A stretch of 64,000 nucleotides of DNA from PFJX01 sp964542455 (GCA_964542455.1 CAZIUC010000003.1:1-64000); one strand, 5' to 3'; numbered from the stretch's first letter, positions 1 to 9,118 are shown. Notes: generated from the letters alone by a model not told the origin. Translations and numbers: made by a program.

Positions 1-56
1 AAATCCGAAATCCGAAATCCGAAATCCGAAATCCGAAATCCGAAATCCGAAATCGA
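1..56. repeat. Tandem 7-bp repeat AAATCCG
   Basis: Seven exact copies of the heptamer AAATCCG followed by a partial copy end one base before the hprK stop codon. The array is cut by the window edge, so its full length is unknown. A 7-bp period outside coding sequence can change length by slippage without affecting a reading frame. Confidence 0.95.
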
Positions 57-57
57 A

Positions 58-1023
58 TTACTCTTCCGATTCCGCGATGGCGATGCGTTGGCGTTCGGCG
101 AATTCTTCCGAGGAGTGGACGCCACGCAGTTTCAACGTGTGGTTGCGCACGGCCACTTCGACCAGAACGGCCAGGTTGCGGCCGACCGCCACGGGAATCC
201 GCACTTCAGCGACTTCGATGCCGAGGATGGTGCGGCTGCTCGCGGCCATGTTGAGACGGTCGATTTCCTGCCATTTGTCGGCCGGACTGAGCTGGATGAT
301 CAGCTTGAGGTTCTTCTTGTGCTTGACGGCGGTTTCGCCGAACAGGCGTCGGATGTTGAGCACACCCAGGCCGCGCACTTCCATGAAATCCTGCAACAGC
401 GTGGGGCAGCGGCCTTCCAGGGTATCGGGCGAGACGGCGAACACCTCCAGGGCGTCGTCCGCCACCAGGCGGTGGCCGCGGGTGATCAGTTCCAGCGCCA
501 GTTCGCTTTTACCCACGGCGGGGTCGCCGGTGATCAGCACGCCCAGGCCGGAGACTTCCAGAAATACGCCATGCAGCACCGTCGACGACGCCAGCACCTG
601 GGTCATGATGTGGGACAGGAGCCGCATCAGGACCGGGCTCTGCTCGGGCGAGGTAAACAACGGGGTAGCGGTACGCTCGGCGGCTGCGATCATGCCGTCC
701 GGCACCGGCTCGCCGTTGGCGACCACCACGGCGGCCAGCTCGGTGGAGAACAGGTTGTCGATGGAGAGCGCCAGATCGGAAGGCGAGAGGCCGCGCAGGT
801 AATCCATTTCGGCGCAGCCCATGACCTGGACCCGGTTGGGATGGACGTAATTCAGGTGCCCGACCAGGGCCAGGGCGGGTTTCTGCACGGTGTCCGAGTT
901 GAGCATTTTGTCGCCGCCGCTGCGTCCGGCGACCCAGGCTAGTTGCAGGCGCTCTCCGATTTGGCGAAACAGTTCCGCGACCGTGATGTGATGCGTGGTG
1001 ACGTGTTCGCTCACGGTGTCCAT
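58..1023 (-). CDS. hprK: HPr kinase/phosphorylase
   Basis: Bifunctional cytoplasmic enzyme that phosphorylates and dephosphorylates a serine of HPr; with PtsN it belongs to the nitrogen-PTS regulatory branch. The 321 aa are full length. Residues 1-130 form the N-terminal domain. The kinase domain shows a P-loop GDPAVGKS at 166-173, His151 just before the first strand, and the family signature EVRGLGVLN near 215-223. The ATG at 1023 overlaps the end of ptsN by 13 nt, which suggests translational coupling. It is the last gene of the rpoN-hpf-ptsN-hprK run inside the window. Confidence 0.96.
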   Translation of the reverse strand: MDTVSEHVTTHHITVAELFRQIGERLQLAWVAGRSGGDKMLNSDTVQKPALALVGHLNYVHPNRVQVMGCAEMDYLRGLSPSDLALSIDNLFSTELAAVVVANGEPVPDGMIAAAERTATPLFTSPEQSPVLMRLLSHIMTQVLASSTVLHGVFLEVSGLGVLITGDPAVGKSELALELITRGHRLVADDALEVFAVSPDTLEGRCPTLLQDFMEVRGLGVLNIRRLFGETAVKHKKNLKLIIQLSPADKWQEIDRLNMAASSRTILGIEVAEVRIPVAVGRNLAVLVEVAVRNHTLKLRGVHSSEEFAERQRIAIAESEE

Positions 1024-1466
1024 TCGGTGATCAGGCGATGCAGCGTGACGGCATCCGGGGCGGCGCGCAGCCGGGCACGGAAGTTTTCGTCGGAGAACAT
1101 GGCGGCCAGTTCGCCAAGAATTTGCAGATGCACATCGGTGGCGGCGGCGGGAGCGAGCAGCACGAACACCAGATCGACTGGTAGACCGTCCGGCGCGTCG
1201 AAATCGATGGGGGTTTTCAGGCGGAGGAAGGCACAGGCTGTGTCTGTCAGGTGTTTGATACGGCCATGTGGGATGGCGATGCCATAGCCGAGCGCGGTGG
1301 AGCCGAGTTTCTCGCGGGAGAACAGACTTTCGAACACTTCACTGGAGGGAACGCCCTGGCTGGTTTGAACAAGCTGGGCGGCTTGCTCGAACAGACGCTT
1401 CTTGCTGGTCGCTTCGCACTCGGCCTGCACATTGGCGAGTGTCAGTAGGGGGGTTATCAGGTTCAT
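1011..1466 (-). CDS. ptsN: PTS IIA-like nitrogen regulatory protein PtsN (EIIA-Ntr)
   Basis: Terminal phospho-acceptor of the nitrogen PTS; in proteobacteria its phosphorylation state controls potassium transport and stress responses. The 151-aa protein starts at MNLITPLL (ATG 1466); a longer frame upstream has no family similarity. The mannitol/fructose IIA domain covers the whole protein, and the phosphorylated histidine is His67 in GIAIPHGRIKH. It lies 173 nt behind hpf and overlaps hprK by 13 nt. Confidence 0.95.
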   Translation of the reverse strand: MNLITPLLTLANVQAECEATSKKRLFEQAAQLVQTSQGVPSSEVFESLFSREKLGSTALGYGIAIPHGRIKHLTDTACAFLRLKTPIDFDAPDGLPVDLVFVLLAPAAATDVHLQILGELAAMFSDENFRARLRAAPDAVTLHRLITEWTP

Positions 1467-1545
1467 ATCTGGGCCTTGGAAAGGCGCCGACGGATGAAAA
1501 CGGTGACTGTAAAACAACCAGACGGGTGGGAGTCGGTTTGCCGAT

Positions 1546-1582
1546 GATTGCAACGCTCACCCGAAGCTGCGGCGTTGCAATC
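1546..1582. other. Perfect 11-bp inverted repeat between hpf and ptsN
   Basis: GATTGCAACGC and its exact reverse complement are separated by 15 nt in the 173-nt gap between hpf and ptsN. No T-run follows on either strand, so it is not a standard intrinsic terminator. It could shape mRNA processing between the two genes or be a palindromic repeat; only one copy was seen. Confidence 0.6.
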
Positions 1583-1639
1583 GTGAGCAAGCTCGCTCCT
1601 GGCTTGTCTGGCCGAGGTCACCATCTTCACCCGGCAGGG

Positions 1640-1972
1640 TTATTCAGCTTCGACGCTCTGGCCTTTGACGCCACCGGATTCACGATGCACGTTGCCGGTT
1701 TTTTCCTTGTGTTTGAGGATTTGTCGGTCGAGCTTGTCGGCCAGGGCATCGAGCGCCGCGTACATGTCGGCATCGATGGATTCCACATAGATATCCTTGC
1801 CGGGTACATGCACGTTGGCTTCCGCCTTCTGCGCGAGTTTGTCCACCGAGAGAATGACGGAGACATCGATCACCTGGTCGAAATGTCGGGTGACGCGGTC
1901 CATCTTCTCTTCCACGTAGCCCCGGATGGCAGGGGTCACATCCAGGTGATGGCCAGTGATGGTGAGGTTCAT
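1640..1972 (-). CDS. hpf: Ribosome hibernation-promoting factor (short form)
   Basis: Small ribosome-binding protein of the HPF/YfiA family that inactivates ribosomes in stationary phase. The 110 aa begin MNLTITGHHLDVT and carry the basic helix EKMDRVTRHFDQ, which is family-typical. The length matches short HPF: the long-form C-terminal dimerisation domain is absent. It sits 51 nt behind rpoN, its usual place in proteobacteria. A start 13 nt downstream of a purine-rich AAGGAG stretch supports the ATG at 1972. Confidence 0.94.
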   Translation of the reverse strand: MNLTITGHHLDVTPAIRGYVEEKMDRVTRHFDQVIDVSVILSVDKLAQKAEANVHVPGKDIYVESIDADMYAALDALADKLDRQILKHKEKTGNVHRESGGVKGQSVEAE

Positions 1973-2023
1973 GAAATGCTCCTTTCTGGTTTGGTGGTAA
2001 ATGCGGTGGTAACTACGCGCAAA

Positions 2024-3415
2024 TCACATGGATTTGCGTTGGTTGGCGGGAGGAATGCTCAATAACTCCCGATACTTGGCGACAGTGCGCCGGGCGACGA
2101 CGAAGCCCTGCTTGCCCAGCAACTCGGATATGGCATTGTCCGAAAGGGGGCTGGCACGGTTCTCCGCTTCGATGAACTGTTTGATCAGTGCGCGCATGGC
2201 GGTGCTGGAGGCGGCCCCCCCTTCCTCGGTGGCCAGCGAGCTACCGAAGAAGTACTTGAATTCGTAGAGTCCGCGCGGAGTCATCATGAATTTCTGGGTG
2301 GTCACGCGGGAGATGGTGGATTCGTGCAGTTCCACCACTTCGGCGATTTCCTTGAGGGTGAGCGGGCGCATGGCGACCTCGCCGTGTTCGAAGAACATGC
2401 GTTGCCGATCGACGATCGCCTGGGAGACTTTCAGTATGGTTTCAAAGCGCTGCTGCACGTTTTTGATCAACCAGCGCGCTTCCTGCAACTGGGTGGATAG
2501 CGAAGCGCCGCCCTCGCGGTTGTTGCGCAGGATGCCGGCATACATTTCATTGATGCGTAGTTTGGGCACCGCGTTTGCATTGAGGCTGACCATCCATAGC
2601 CCCTTCACCTTTTTCACGAACACGTCCGGCACCACATAGCGCGTATCCACCGTCGCATAGGCGGATGCCGGCCGCGGCTCCAGTGAAGTGATGAGTTGGC
2701 GCAGGTGCATGAATTCCAGCTCGTCGAGGCCGAGGAGTTTCTTCAGCTTGCCGTATTCGCGGTCGGCCAGGAGGGTGAGATGTTCACGTACCAGAGTTTT
2801 CGCGGCCTGGAGATTGGGCGTGTCTTGTGGGAAAGCGTTGAGTTGCAGCCATAGGCATTCGCCGAGGTCGCGCGCGCCGATGCCGACCGGCTCGAAACTC
2901 TGCAACAACCTGAGCGCGGTACTCAGTTCCAGCGGGTCGATCTCCAGTTCTTCCGGCAAAAGTTCGGCCAGTTCTTCCAGCGAGGCGGTGAGGTAGCCGT
3001 CTTCGTCGAGAGCTTCGATGAGAAATGCGATCAATTGGCGGTCGCGTGTGGTCAGCGGCGTCAGGCCGAGTTGTTCGACCAGATGCTGGCGCAGACTCGT
3101 GGATTCGGCCTGCTGGAAGTTGTGTTCGTCATCGTCATCGTCCGGCGCCGGACCCACCGCGCGGTCGCCCCAGGCCATTTCCTCATAGACGTCGTCGCGT
3201 TCCTGGCGTGCCGCCTCATCGGCGGGAGCGTCACCGGAAGGGCCGTCGAAGCTGTCCTCGCCGTCCAGACGTTCCAGTAGCGGGTTGTCCTGCAACATCT
3301 GCGAGATTTCCTGGCCCAGTTCCAGCGTCGAGAGCTGCAACAGCCGGATCGACTGTTGCAACTGGGGGGTCAGAGTGAGCTGCTGGTGCAGCTTGAGCTG
3401 TAGGCTCTGCTTCAT
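2024..3415 (-). CDS. rpoN: RNA polymerase sigma-54 factor
   Basis: Directs RNA polymerase to -24/-12 promoters that need an enhancer-binding ATPase. The 463 aa have the three expected regions: a glutamine-rich activator-interaction segment at 1-50 (LTPQLQQSIRLLQLS), an acidic linker near 55-105, and core-binding plus DNA-binding domains. The C-terminal RpoN box reads ARRTVAKYRE at about 441-450. It is 146 nt downstream of lptB, giving the conserved lptB-rpoN-hpf-ptsN order. Confidence 0.97.
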   Translation of the reverse strand: MKQSLQLKLHQQLTLTPQLQQSIRLLQLSTLELGQEISQMLQDNPLLERLDGEDSFDGPSGDAPADEAARQERDDVYEEMAWGDRAVGPAPDDDDDEHNFQQAESTSLRQHLVEQLGLTPLTTRDRQLIAFLIEALDEDGYLTASLEELAELLPEELEIDPLELSTALRLLQSFEPVGIGARDLGECLWLQLNAFPQDTPNLQAAKTLVREHLTLLADREYGKLKKLLGLDELEFMHLRQLITSLEPRPASAYATVDTRYVVPDVFVKKVKGLWMVSLNANAVPKLRINEMYAGILRNNREGGASLSTQLQEARWLIKNVQQRFETILKVSQAIVDRQRMFFEHGEVAMRPLTLKEIAEVVELHESTISRVTTQKFMMTPRGLYEFKYFFGSSLATEEGGAASSTAMRALIKQFIEAENRASPLSDNAISELLGKQGFVVARRTVAKYRELLSIPPANQRKSM

Positions 3416-3561
3416 GCGTGAAGCGCGAATTGGGAAGCGTGGATGGGGAAATGGCCGTGTTGTAAGGCTGCGCGGCGGAATGCCCGATCGGTCGCCAAGA
3501 CCACAATATGGCCTACAGCGGGATTTTCATGCGAGGGGGTATGCCGAAGGATCATGAGTGC

Positions 3562-4308
3562 TTAGAGCCGGAAGTGCTCTCCCAGGTAAACCTGGCGGAC
3601 GTTTTCATTGTAAATGATTTCCTCCGGGGTCCCAGCCGCCAGGACTTCGCCCTGGTTGAGGATGTAGGCGCGGTCGCAGATGCCCAGAGTCTCGCGCACG
3701 TTGTGGTCGGTGATCAGTACGCCGATGTCACGATTGGTGAGGAAACGCACGATCTTCTGAATGTCTATCACTGAAATCGGGTCGATGCCGGCGAAGGGTT
3801 CATCCAGGAGAACGAAGTGTGGCGAGGTGGCCAGCGCGCGCGCGATTTCCAGACGTCGCCGTTCACCGCCGGACAGGCTGGCGGCGTTGGCGGTGCGCAA
3901 GTGTGTCAGGTGCAGATCTTCCAGCAGGCTTTCCAGTTGGTTGTCCGCCTCCGCGTTGTCCAGTCCCTTGAGTTCCAGCATCGCGGCGATGTTTTCGGCC
4001 ACATTCATGCGGCGGAAGATGGAAGGCTCCTGCGGCAGGTAGGAAAGCCCCAGGCGCGCGCGGCGATAGACCGGAAGACGGGTGAGATCGACGCCGTCCA
4101 GGCTGATGCGCCCGGCATCCGTGCTGATCAGACCGACCAGCATGTAGAAACAGGTGGTTTTGCCGGCGCCATTGGGGCCAAGCAGCCCGACTACCTCGCC
4201 GCTTTCCACCTGGATCGAGGCATTGTTCACCACCAGGCGCGATTTGTAACGCTTGGTCAGGTTTTCCGCCTTGAGCACGGATTTGGACACTGAATTGGCC
4301 ACACTCAC
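3562..4308 (-). CDS. lptB: LPS export ABC transporter ATPase LptB
   Basis: Cytoplasmic ATPase of the LptB2FG machine that extracts lipopolysaccharide from the inner membrane. The 248 aa show Walker A GPNGAGKTT at 44-52, the ABC signature LSGGERRR, and Walker B with catalytic glutamate in FVLLDEPFAGID. An H-loop is present (LITDHNV). It starts 7 nt after the lptA stop, so the two are co-transcribed. The membrane partners LptF and LptG are not in the window. Confidence 0.97.
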   Translation of the reverse strand: MSVANSVSKSVLKAENLTKRYKSRLVVNNASIQVESGEVVGLLGPNGAGKTTCFYMLVGLISTDAGRISLDGVDLTRLPVYRRARLGLSYLPQEPSIFRRMNVAENIAAMLELKGLDNAEADNQLESLLEDLHLTHLRTANAASLSGGERRRLEIARALATSPHFVLLDEPFAGIDPISVIDIQKIVRFLTNRDIGVLITDHNVRETLGICDRAYILNQGEVLAAGTPEEIIYNENVRQVYLGEHFRL

Positions 4309-4315
4309 TATCGGC

Positions 4316-4843
4316 TCAGGGTTTAATGGCGGGCGCTACATTGCCGCTCTTCGGGCGAATCACCGCGCGTACCCGTCCCGGGCTGCCGGTGATGCTGCCC
4401 TGGGCCTGGAAGGATTCGGTCTTGCCATCGTAGGTGATGAGGTTGCCGCGCAGATCGTCCTCGCCGCGTTTCAGGCGCGCCTGGCCGGTTAGCTTCAACT
4501 TCTCGGTGCGTCCGTCATATTCCAGTCGGTTAGCCCAACCTTCGGCATATTCGTCTTTACTTTCCATTTTCTGGCGGAAATACACGGGCTTTCCTGTCGC
4601 GTCGCCGCTGGAAAAACCTTGTTCATCCTGGCGCACGTCGATGCGGTCGGCGGTGATCATCAACGTGCCCTGGGTCAGGACGACATGGCCTTCGTAAATG
4701 GCCAGTTTCTGGGCGTCATCCATGCGCGCGCTGTCCGACTCGAGGTTGGCCGGCTTGCTTTTGTCGGCCTTCTCCGCCCATGTGGGTAGGCTGGCCGCGA
4801 GCAGCAGGGAGAACAGTAAACAGGTCTCAGTGTGTCTTTTCAT
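4316..4843 (-). CDS. lptA: Periplasmic LPS transport protein LptA
   Basis: Forms the periplasmic bridge that carries LPS to the outer membrane. The start was set at ATG 4843 because it gives a classic signal peptide (MKRHTETCLLFSLLL, cleavage near TWA-EK); the longer frame would bury this inside the protein. The mature part has the OstA/LptA fold signature, with repeated strands such as YEGHVVLTQGTLMITADRI. It overlaps lptC by 17 nt and is followed closely by lptB. Confidence 0.94.
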   Translation of the reverse strand: MKRHTETCLLFSLLLAASLPTWAEKADKSKPANLESDSARMDDAQKLAIYEGHVVLTQGTLMITADRIDVRQDEQGFSSGDATGKPVYFRQKMESKDEYAEGWANRLEYDGRTEKLKLTGQARLKRGEDDLRGNLITYDGKTESFQAQGSITGSPGRVRAVIRPKSGNVAPAIKP

Positions 4844-5402
4844 AAAGGCCTCGAACGCCGCCGGTGAGTTCCAGCCGCTTATTGTGGTCATCCGCGTACA
4901 TGCCCCCCGCGTGGATGACCGATGTCCCCTGGCGCAGGGTGACCGGTTTGTCGCTGCTCAGCAGGCCCGCATCCGGCACGACGCGAAGATGTTCTCCGGT
5001 CAGGATGAAGGCGGTCTGATCGCGTGTGGCGCCGCGCGTGGCCCGTACGTCGCCGAGAAAATGCACGCTGTCGCGGTCGCCGAACATCAGGCCACGTTGG
5101 GAGCTGATATCCACCGGCGCCTGGCCGGCGGTGGTCAGGCGAAACCGTGGCAGATCCAGTTCAGTGGTGTCGTCGTCCATGTAATGGATCATGCGCTGGG
5201 CAATGAGGCGATGGCGCGGTCTACCGGTGATGTCGAACGTCTGCACGTTGAAACGCTCGACGATATAGTCCGGGTCATGGGTGAAACCAGCGTTGTCTTG
5301 TACCAGCGGATGTTCAGCCAACTGGTTCAGCCAAACGCTCATCAGCGCGAGCATCGCCGCGAAGCCGAGCGGTAGCCAGTGGATATGGTGTCCGCCAGTC
5401 AT
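4827..5402 (-). CDS. lptC: LPS export protein LptC
   Basis: Bitopic inner-membrane protein that passes LPS from LptBFG to LptA. The 191 aa have one N-terminal membrane helix (residues about 9-27, LPLGFAAMLALMSVWL) and a periplasmic domain of the LptC family with PVTLRQGTSVIHAGGMYAD near the C-terminus. Its ATG shares an ATGA overlap with the kdsC stop (5399-5402), and its 3' end overlaps lptA. Confidence 0.93.
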   Translation of the reverse strand: MTGGHHIHWLPLGFAAMLALMSVWLNQLAEHPLVQDNAGFTHDPDYIVERFNVQTFDITGRPRHRLIAQRMIHYMDDDTTELDLPRFRLTTAGQAPVDISSQRGLMFGDRDSVHFLGDVRATRGATRDQTAFILTGEHLRVVPDAGLLSSDKPVTLRQGTSVIHAGGMYADDHNKRLELTGGVRGLYEKTH

Positions 5403-5944
5403 CGATCGTAGAGTGCTATCTGTGCGGCCCAGGTGCCCTGAGCGCGCATGATCAGTTCGCAGGCTTCGCGCGCGGCGCCACGCCCGGCGCCGGCCCGGGT
5501 GACGTAATGGCTGCGCGCTTTCACCTCATCCGGCGCGTCGGGTACGCTGATTGCCAGGCCGCAGCGGCGCAGTACCGGCAGGTCGACCACATCGTCACCC
5601 ATGTAGGCAATCTGTTCCGGCGTCAGATCGACGCTGGCGAGCAGTTTTCCGAAGGCCTCCAGTTTGTCGTCGGCGCCTTGAAACAGATGCACGATGCCCA
5701 GATTGCGCGCCCGGAACAGCACCACCTGAGACGTACGCCCGGTGATGATGCCGGTCTCCACGCCGCTGGCGCGCAACATCTTGATGCCGTGGCCGTCGCG
5801 CGAATTGAAAGCCTTGTATTCCTGGCCGTCGTCGCCGAAATACAAGTTGCCATCGGTGAGCACCCCATCCACATCGAACACGATCATGCGTACAGCACGC
5901 GCTTTTTCCTGGATATCTCGCTCTTCGATGTCTTGTCGGCTCAT
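5399..5944 (-). CDS. kdsC: 3-deoxy-D-manno-octulosonate 8-phosphate phosphatase
   Basis: HAD-superfamily phosphatase that removes phosphate from Kdo-8-phosphate in Kdo synthesis. HAD motif I is FDVDGVLTDG at 23-32 with nucleophile Asp24; motif II is in GIITGRTS, and motif IV is YMGDDVVDLP. There is no cap domain, as is normal for the tetrameric C0 subclass. The 181 aa are full length. ATGA overlaps join it to kdsD upstream and lptC downstream. Confidence 0.96.
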   Translation of the reverse strand: MSRQDIEERDIQEKARAVRMIVFDVDGVLTDGNLYFGDDGQEYKAFNSRDGHGIKMLRASGVETGIITGRTSQVVLFRARNLGIVHLFQGADDKLEAFGKLLASVDLTPEQIAYMGDDVVDLPVLRRCGLAISVPDAPDEVKARSHYVTRAGAGRGAAREACELIMRAQGTWAAQIALYDR

Positions 5945-6927
5945 ACCACTCCCGCGCGTAGAAGATCATGCATATTGAGCGCGCCTCTTAGTTGACCTGC
6001 CTCGTTAACGGCAAACAGGCCGTTGATCTTGAATTGTTCCATGATCTGTACCGCCTCCACCGCCAGCGCATCCTCGGTAATGGTGCGAGGCCCGCGTTTC
6101 ATAACATCGGCGATCATCGTGCCGCGCACATCGACATCGTTGTCCAGCAGGCGGCGCAGATCGCCGTCGGTAAAGATGCCAAGGAGACGGCCGGAGGGGT
6201 CGGTGATCGCGGTCATGCCGAGGCCCTTGCGGGTCATTTCCAGCAGAGCTTGTTTCAGGCTGGCATCCTCGCCGACCACCGGCAGGCCCGCGTCGCTATG
6301 CATGAGGTCGCGCACATGAACCAGCAGGCGCCGGCCCAGCGCGCCACCCGGATGGGTGCGGGCGAAGTCTTCCGCGGTGAAGCCGCGCGCGAACAGCACC
6401 GCAACCGCCAGCGCGTCGCCCAGCGCCAGCGCCGCCGTGGTGCTGGCGGTAGGCGCCAGGTTGTGCGGACAGGCTTCCTGCGCGACGCTGGCGTCGAGAT
6501 GGATGTCCGCCTCGCGCGCCAGGGTGGAGACAGGGTTGCCGGTCATGCTGATCAACCGAGCGCCACGCCGCTTGATCAGCGGCACGATCGCGGCGATTTC
6601 CGCGCTCTCTCCGGAATTGGATAGCGCGATGACCACGTCCTGGCCAGTGATCATGCCGAGGTCTCCGTGGCTGGCCTCGGCCGGGTGCATGAAGAAAGCG
6701 GGGGTGCCGGTGCTGGCCAGGGTGGCGGCGATCTTGCCGCCGATATGGCCCGATTTGCCCATGCCCGATACCACCACCCGCCCAGCGCATTGCAGGATCA
6801 GCGTGACAGCATCCAGGAAGGATTGATCCAGGCGATCCTGGAGTTGGCTGACGGCGGTGGCCTCGATTTCCAGGGTGCGGCGAGCAAGCTGGAGGATGTC
6901 GGCGGGGGTGGCGATTGAGGATGTCAT
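5941..6927 (-). CDS. kdsD: Arabinose-5-phosphate isomerase
   Basis: Converts ribulose-5-phosphate to arabinose-5-phosphate, the first step of Kdo synthesis. The 328 aa comprise an N-terminal SIS domain (GMGKSGHIGGKIAATLASTG, then HPAEASHGDLG) and two C-terminal CBS domains. The start MTSSIATPADI at 6927 was chosen over an upstream open frame of about 200 codons that has no family similarity and overlaps the divergent antiporter gene. It is first in the kdsD-kdsC-lptC-lptA-lptB run; the divergent intergenic space is 40 nt. Confidence 0.95.
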   Translation of the reverse strand: MTSSIATPADILQLARRTLEIEATAVSQLQDRLDQSFLDAVTLILQCAGRVVVSGMGKSGHIGGKIAATLASTGTPAFFMHPAEASHGDLGMITGQDVVIALSNSGESAEIAAIVPLIKRRGARLISMTGNPVSTLAREADIHLDASVAQEACPHNLAPTASTTAALALGDALAVAVLFARGFTAEDFARTHPGGALGRRLLVHVRDLMHSDAGLPVVGEDASLKQALLEMTRKGLGMTAITDPSGRLLGIFTDGDLRRLLDNDVDVRGTMIADVMKRGPRTITEDALAVEAVQIMEQFKINGLFAVNEAGQLRGALNMHDLLRAGVV

Positions 6928-6967
6928 AATCGGCCGGAAGTATAGCCTCCTACCCCTAGCACACTCC

Positions 6968-8926
6968 ATGCCCAGTACCCTCGAACTGACCCTGATTCTG
7001 CTCGCCAGCGGCGTTTTTGCCGTTGCCTGGCTGAAAGCGATCGGTATGCCGGCGCTGGTCGGGTATGTGCTGATCGGCGCCGCCATGGCGCCTTTCCTGC
7101 CACGCCTTACCCATGAGTCCCCGGCCAGCCACCTGGCGGAGTTCGGGGTGGTGTTCCTGATGTTCTCGATCGGCCTGGAATTTTCCCTCTCTCGCCTGAA
7201 GACCATGCGCCAGGCTGTGTTCGGGCTGGGGGGGCTGCAAGTCATCATGACCATGTTCATCGTCATGGCCCTGGGTTTGTTGTTCAACCTGCCTTGGGAA
7301 CAGGGACTGGCCCTGGGCGGCGTGCTCGCCATGTCGTCCACCGCCATCGTCAGCAAACTCCTTTCGGAACGAGACGAACTAGGCAGCGAACACGGGCGCC
7401 TGATCCTCGGCGTGCTGTTGTTCCAGGATCTTGCCGTAGCGCCGCTCATCATCTTCGTGCCCGCCCTGGCGCAAAGCGCCGGCCTCGGCGAGGCGCTGCT
7501 GTTCGCCAGCCTGAAGGCTATCCTGGTGCTGGCCGTGATTCTGGTCATCGGACAGCGGCTGATGCGCCCCTGGTTTCATTGGATCGCCCAGGCCAAATCC
7601 GCGGAACTGTTCATGCTCAATGTGCTGCTGATCACCCTGGGGCTTGCCTATGTCACCGACCGGGCCGGCCTCTCCCTGGCCCTGGGCGCCTTCCTCGCCG
7701 GCGTGCTGATCGCGGAAACCGAATACCGTTACCAGGTGGAAGCCGACATCCGCCCGTTTCGCGATGTGCTCATGGGGCTGTTTTTCGTCTCCATCGGACT
7801 GATGCTCGACCTCGGCGTGGTCGCGCGGCATTGGGGTGAAGTGCTGAGCATCATGCTGGCGCTGGTCATCGGCAAGTTGCTTCTGGTGGCCCTGTTGGCC
7901 GGCCTTTATGCCCGTTCCTGGCCGGTCTTGTTGCGGGTTGGCCTGGGACTCGCGCAAGCCGGCGAATTCGGCTTCGTCTTGCTGGCGCTGACCCTGAATA
8001 GCGGCCTGATCGGCATCGAACTGCATCAGACCCTGCTCGCCGCCATGGTGCTCTCCATGCTCACCGCGCCACTCCTGGTGCTGTATGGCAATCGTCTGGC
8101 GAAACGCCTGGAGGGCGGTTCCTGGGTGGAACAGGCGCGCGGCGTGCATGAAATCGCCGCGCGCGCATTCGGCATCCAGAAGCACGTCATTCTGTGTGGC
8201 TATGGGCGTAGCGGGCAGAGCCTGGCGCGCCTGCTGGAATCTGAAAAAGTACCCTTCATCGCCCTCGACGACGACCCGCGCCGGGTCCATGCCGCCGCCC
8301 AGGCCGGCGATCGCGTGGTGTTCGGCGACGCCTCGCGCGCCGAAGTGCTGATGGCGGCCGGTGTGCATCGCGCCCGTGCCGTGGTGATCAGCTTCGCGAA
8401 CACCCCCTCCGCCTACAAGGTGCTTTCCGCCGTGCAGCGCCTGAAGCCGGATGCGCCGGTCATCGTGCGCACCGTCGACGACAGTGACCTCGATGCCCTG
8501 CGCGCGGCCGGCGCCGCCGAAGTGGTGCCGGAAGTCATGGAAGGCGCCCTCATGCTCGGCTCGCAGACCCTGCTCATGGCCGGAGTACCACTCGTGCGCG
8601 TACTCAAACGGATTCGCCAGACCCGTGAGGCGCGTTATGGCTCCATGCGCGGCTATTTTCGTGGACTTACAGACGAACTGGACGATGAAAACGGTGGCGA
8701 GCGCCTGACGTCCATCATGATCGCCGCCCGCCTCGGCGAGAAAGGCAAGACCCTGGCCGAACTCGACCTGGACAGCCTTGGCGCGGCCGTAGTCAATCTC
8801 CGCCGACGCGGCACCCACGGCTTCGAGTTCAGCCCGGATACCCGCCTGGAAACCGGTGACATCCTCATCCTGCGTGGCGAAGCCGAAGCATTGGCCGCAG
8901 CGGAAATGCGTCTGGCGGAAGGGTAG
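6968..8926 (+). CDS. Kef-type monovalent cation:proton antiporter with RCK domain
   Basis: Predicted inner-membrane potassium (or sodium)/proton antiporter of the CPA2 family. The 652 aa, counted from MPSTLELTLILL, show about twelve hydrophobic segments over residues 1-385. A Rossmann TrkA-N/RCK domain follows (HVILCGYGRSGQSLARLLE) and then a TrkA-C domain at the end. The domain order equals KefB/KefC, but no ancillary KefF/KefG oxidoreductase lies beside it, so substrate and glutathione gating are open. It is transcribed away from kdsD. Confidence 0.9.
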   Translation: MPSTLELTLILLASGVFAVAWLKAIGMPALVGYVLIGAAMAPFLPRLTHESPASHLAEFGVVFLMFSIGLEFSLSRLKTMRQAVFGLGGLQVIMTMFIVMALGLLFNLPWEQGLALGGVLAMSSTAIVSKLLSERDELGSEHGRLILGVLLFQDLAVAPLIIFVPALAQSAGLGEALLFASLKAILVLAVILVIGQRLMRPWFHWIAQAKSAELFMLNVLLITLGLAYVTDRAGLSLALGAFLAGVLIAETEYRYQVEADIRPFRDVLMGLFFVSIGLMLDLGVVARHWGEVLSIMLALVIGKLLLVALLAGLYARSWPVLLRVGLGLAQAGEFGFVLLALTLNSGLIGIELHQTLLAAMVLSMLTAPLLVLYGNRLAKRLEGGSWVEQARGVHEIAARAFGIQKHVILCGYGRSGQSLARLLESEKVPFIALDDDPRRVHAAAQAGDRVVFGDASRAEVLMAAGVHRARAVVISFANTPSAYKVLSAVQRLKPDAPVIVRTVDDSDLDALRAAGAAEVVPEVMEGALMLGSQTLLMAGVPLVRVLKRIRQTREARYGSMRGYFRGLTDELDDENGGERLTSIMIAARLGEKGKTLAELDLDSLGAAVVNLRRRGTHGFEFSPDTRLETGDILILRGEAEALAAAEMRLAEG

Positions 8927-8954
8927 GGGGGGGCAAGCCCCCCTTCGCAAAGCA

Positions 8955-9052
8955 TGTAGGTCAGGTTGCGGCCGTATCGCTACCTGACGCTTGTCCCATC
9001 TGTTCGGATGTTGTGGATCGTCAGGTAGCGATAAGGCCGCAACCTGACCTAC
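8955..9052. repeat. Inverted pair of GTAG-headed REP-like arms (family A, copy 1)
   Basis: Left arm 8955-8989 begins GTAGGTCAGGTTGCGG and ends CTACCTGACG. Right arm 9019-9052 is its near reverse complement. The same arms recur at 11757, 25905, 32930, 36845, 46580 and 49203. GTAG heads and inverted pairing are hallmarks of REP/BIME sequences moved by RAYT transposases. It lies at a convergent junction. Confidence 0.92.
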
Positions 9053-9074
9053 GACGGGTACGCCATACCAAACG

Positions 9075-9100
9075 CAAACGCCCCGAATTCGGGGCGTTTG
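9075..9100 (-). terminator. Intrinsic terminator-like hairpin after the ComEA-like gene
   Basis: A perfect stem CAAACGCCCCGAATTCGGGG... pairs CAAACGCCCCGAA with its complement. A-rich and T-rich stem ends make it usable from both strands. It lies 19 nt past the stop of the minus-strand ComEA-like gene. Confidence 0.75.
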
Positions 9101-9118
9101 CGCGGATGCTGAAAGTGA

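Noticed and set aside
1..56. CRISPR-like array
   Set aside because: The repeat unit is only 7 bp with no spacers; it is a simple tandem repeat.
6928..7548. N-terminal extension of kdsD by about 200 residues
   Set aside because: The extension is antisense to the antiporter gene and has no family similarity. MTSSIATPADI fits known KdsD starts.
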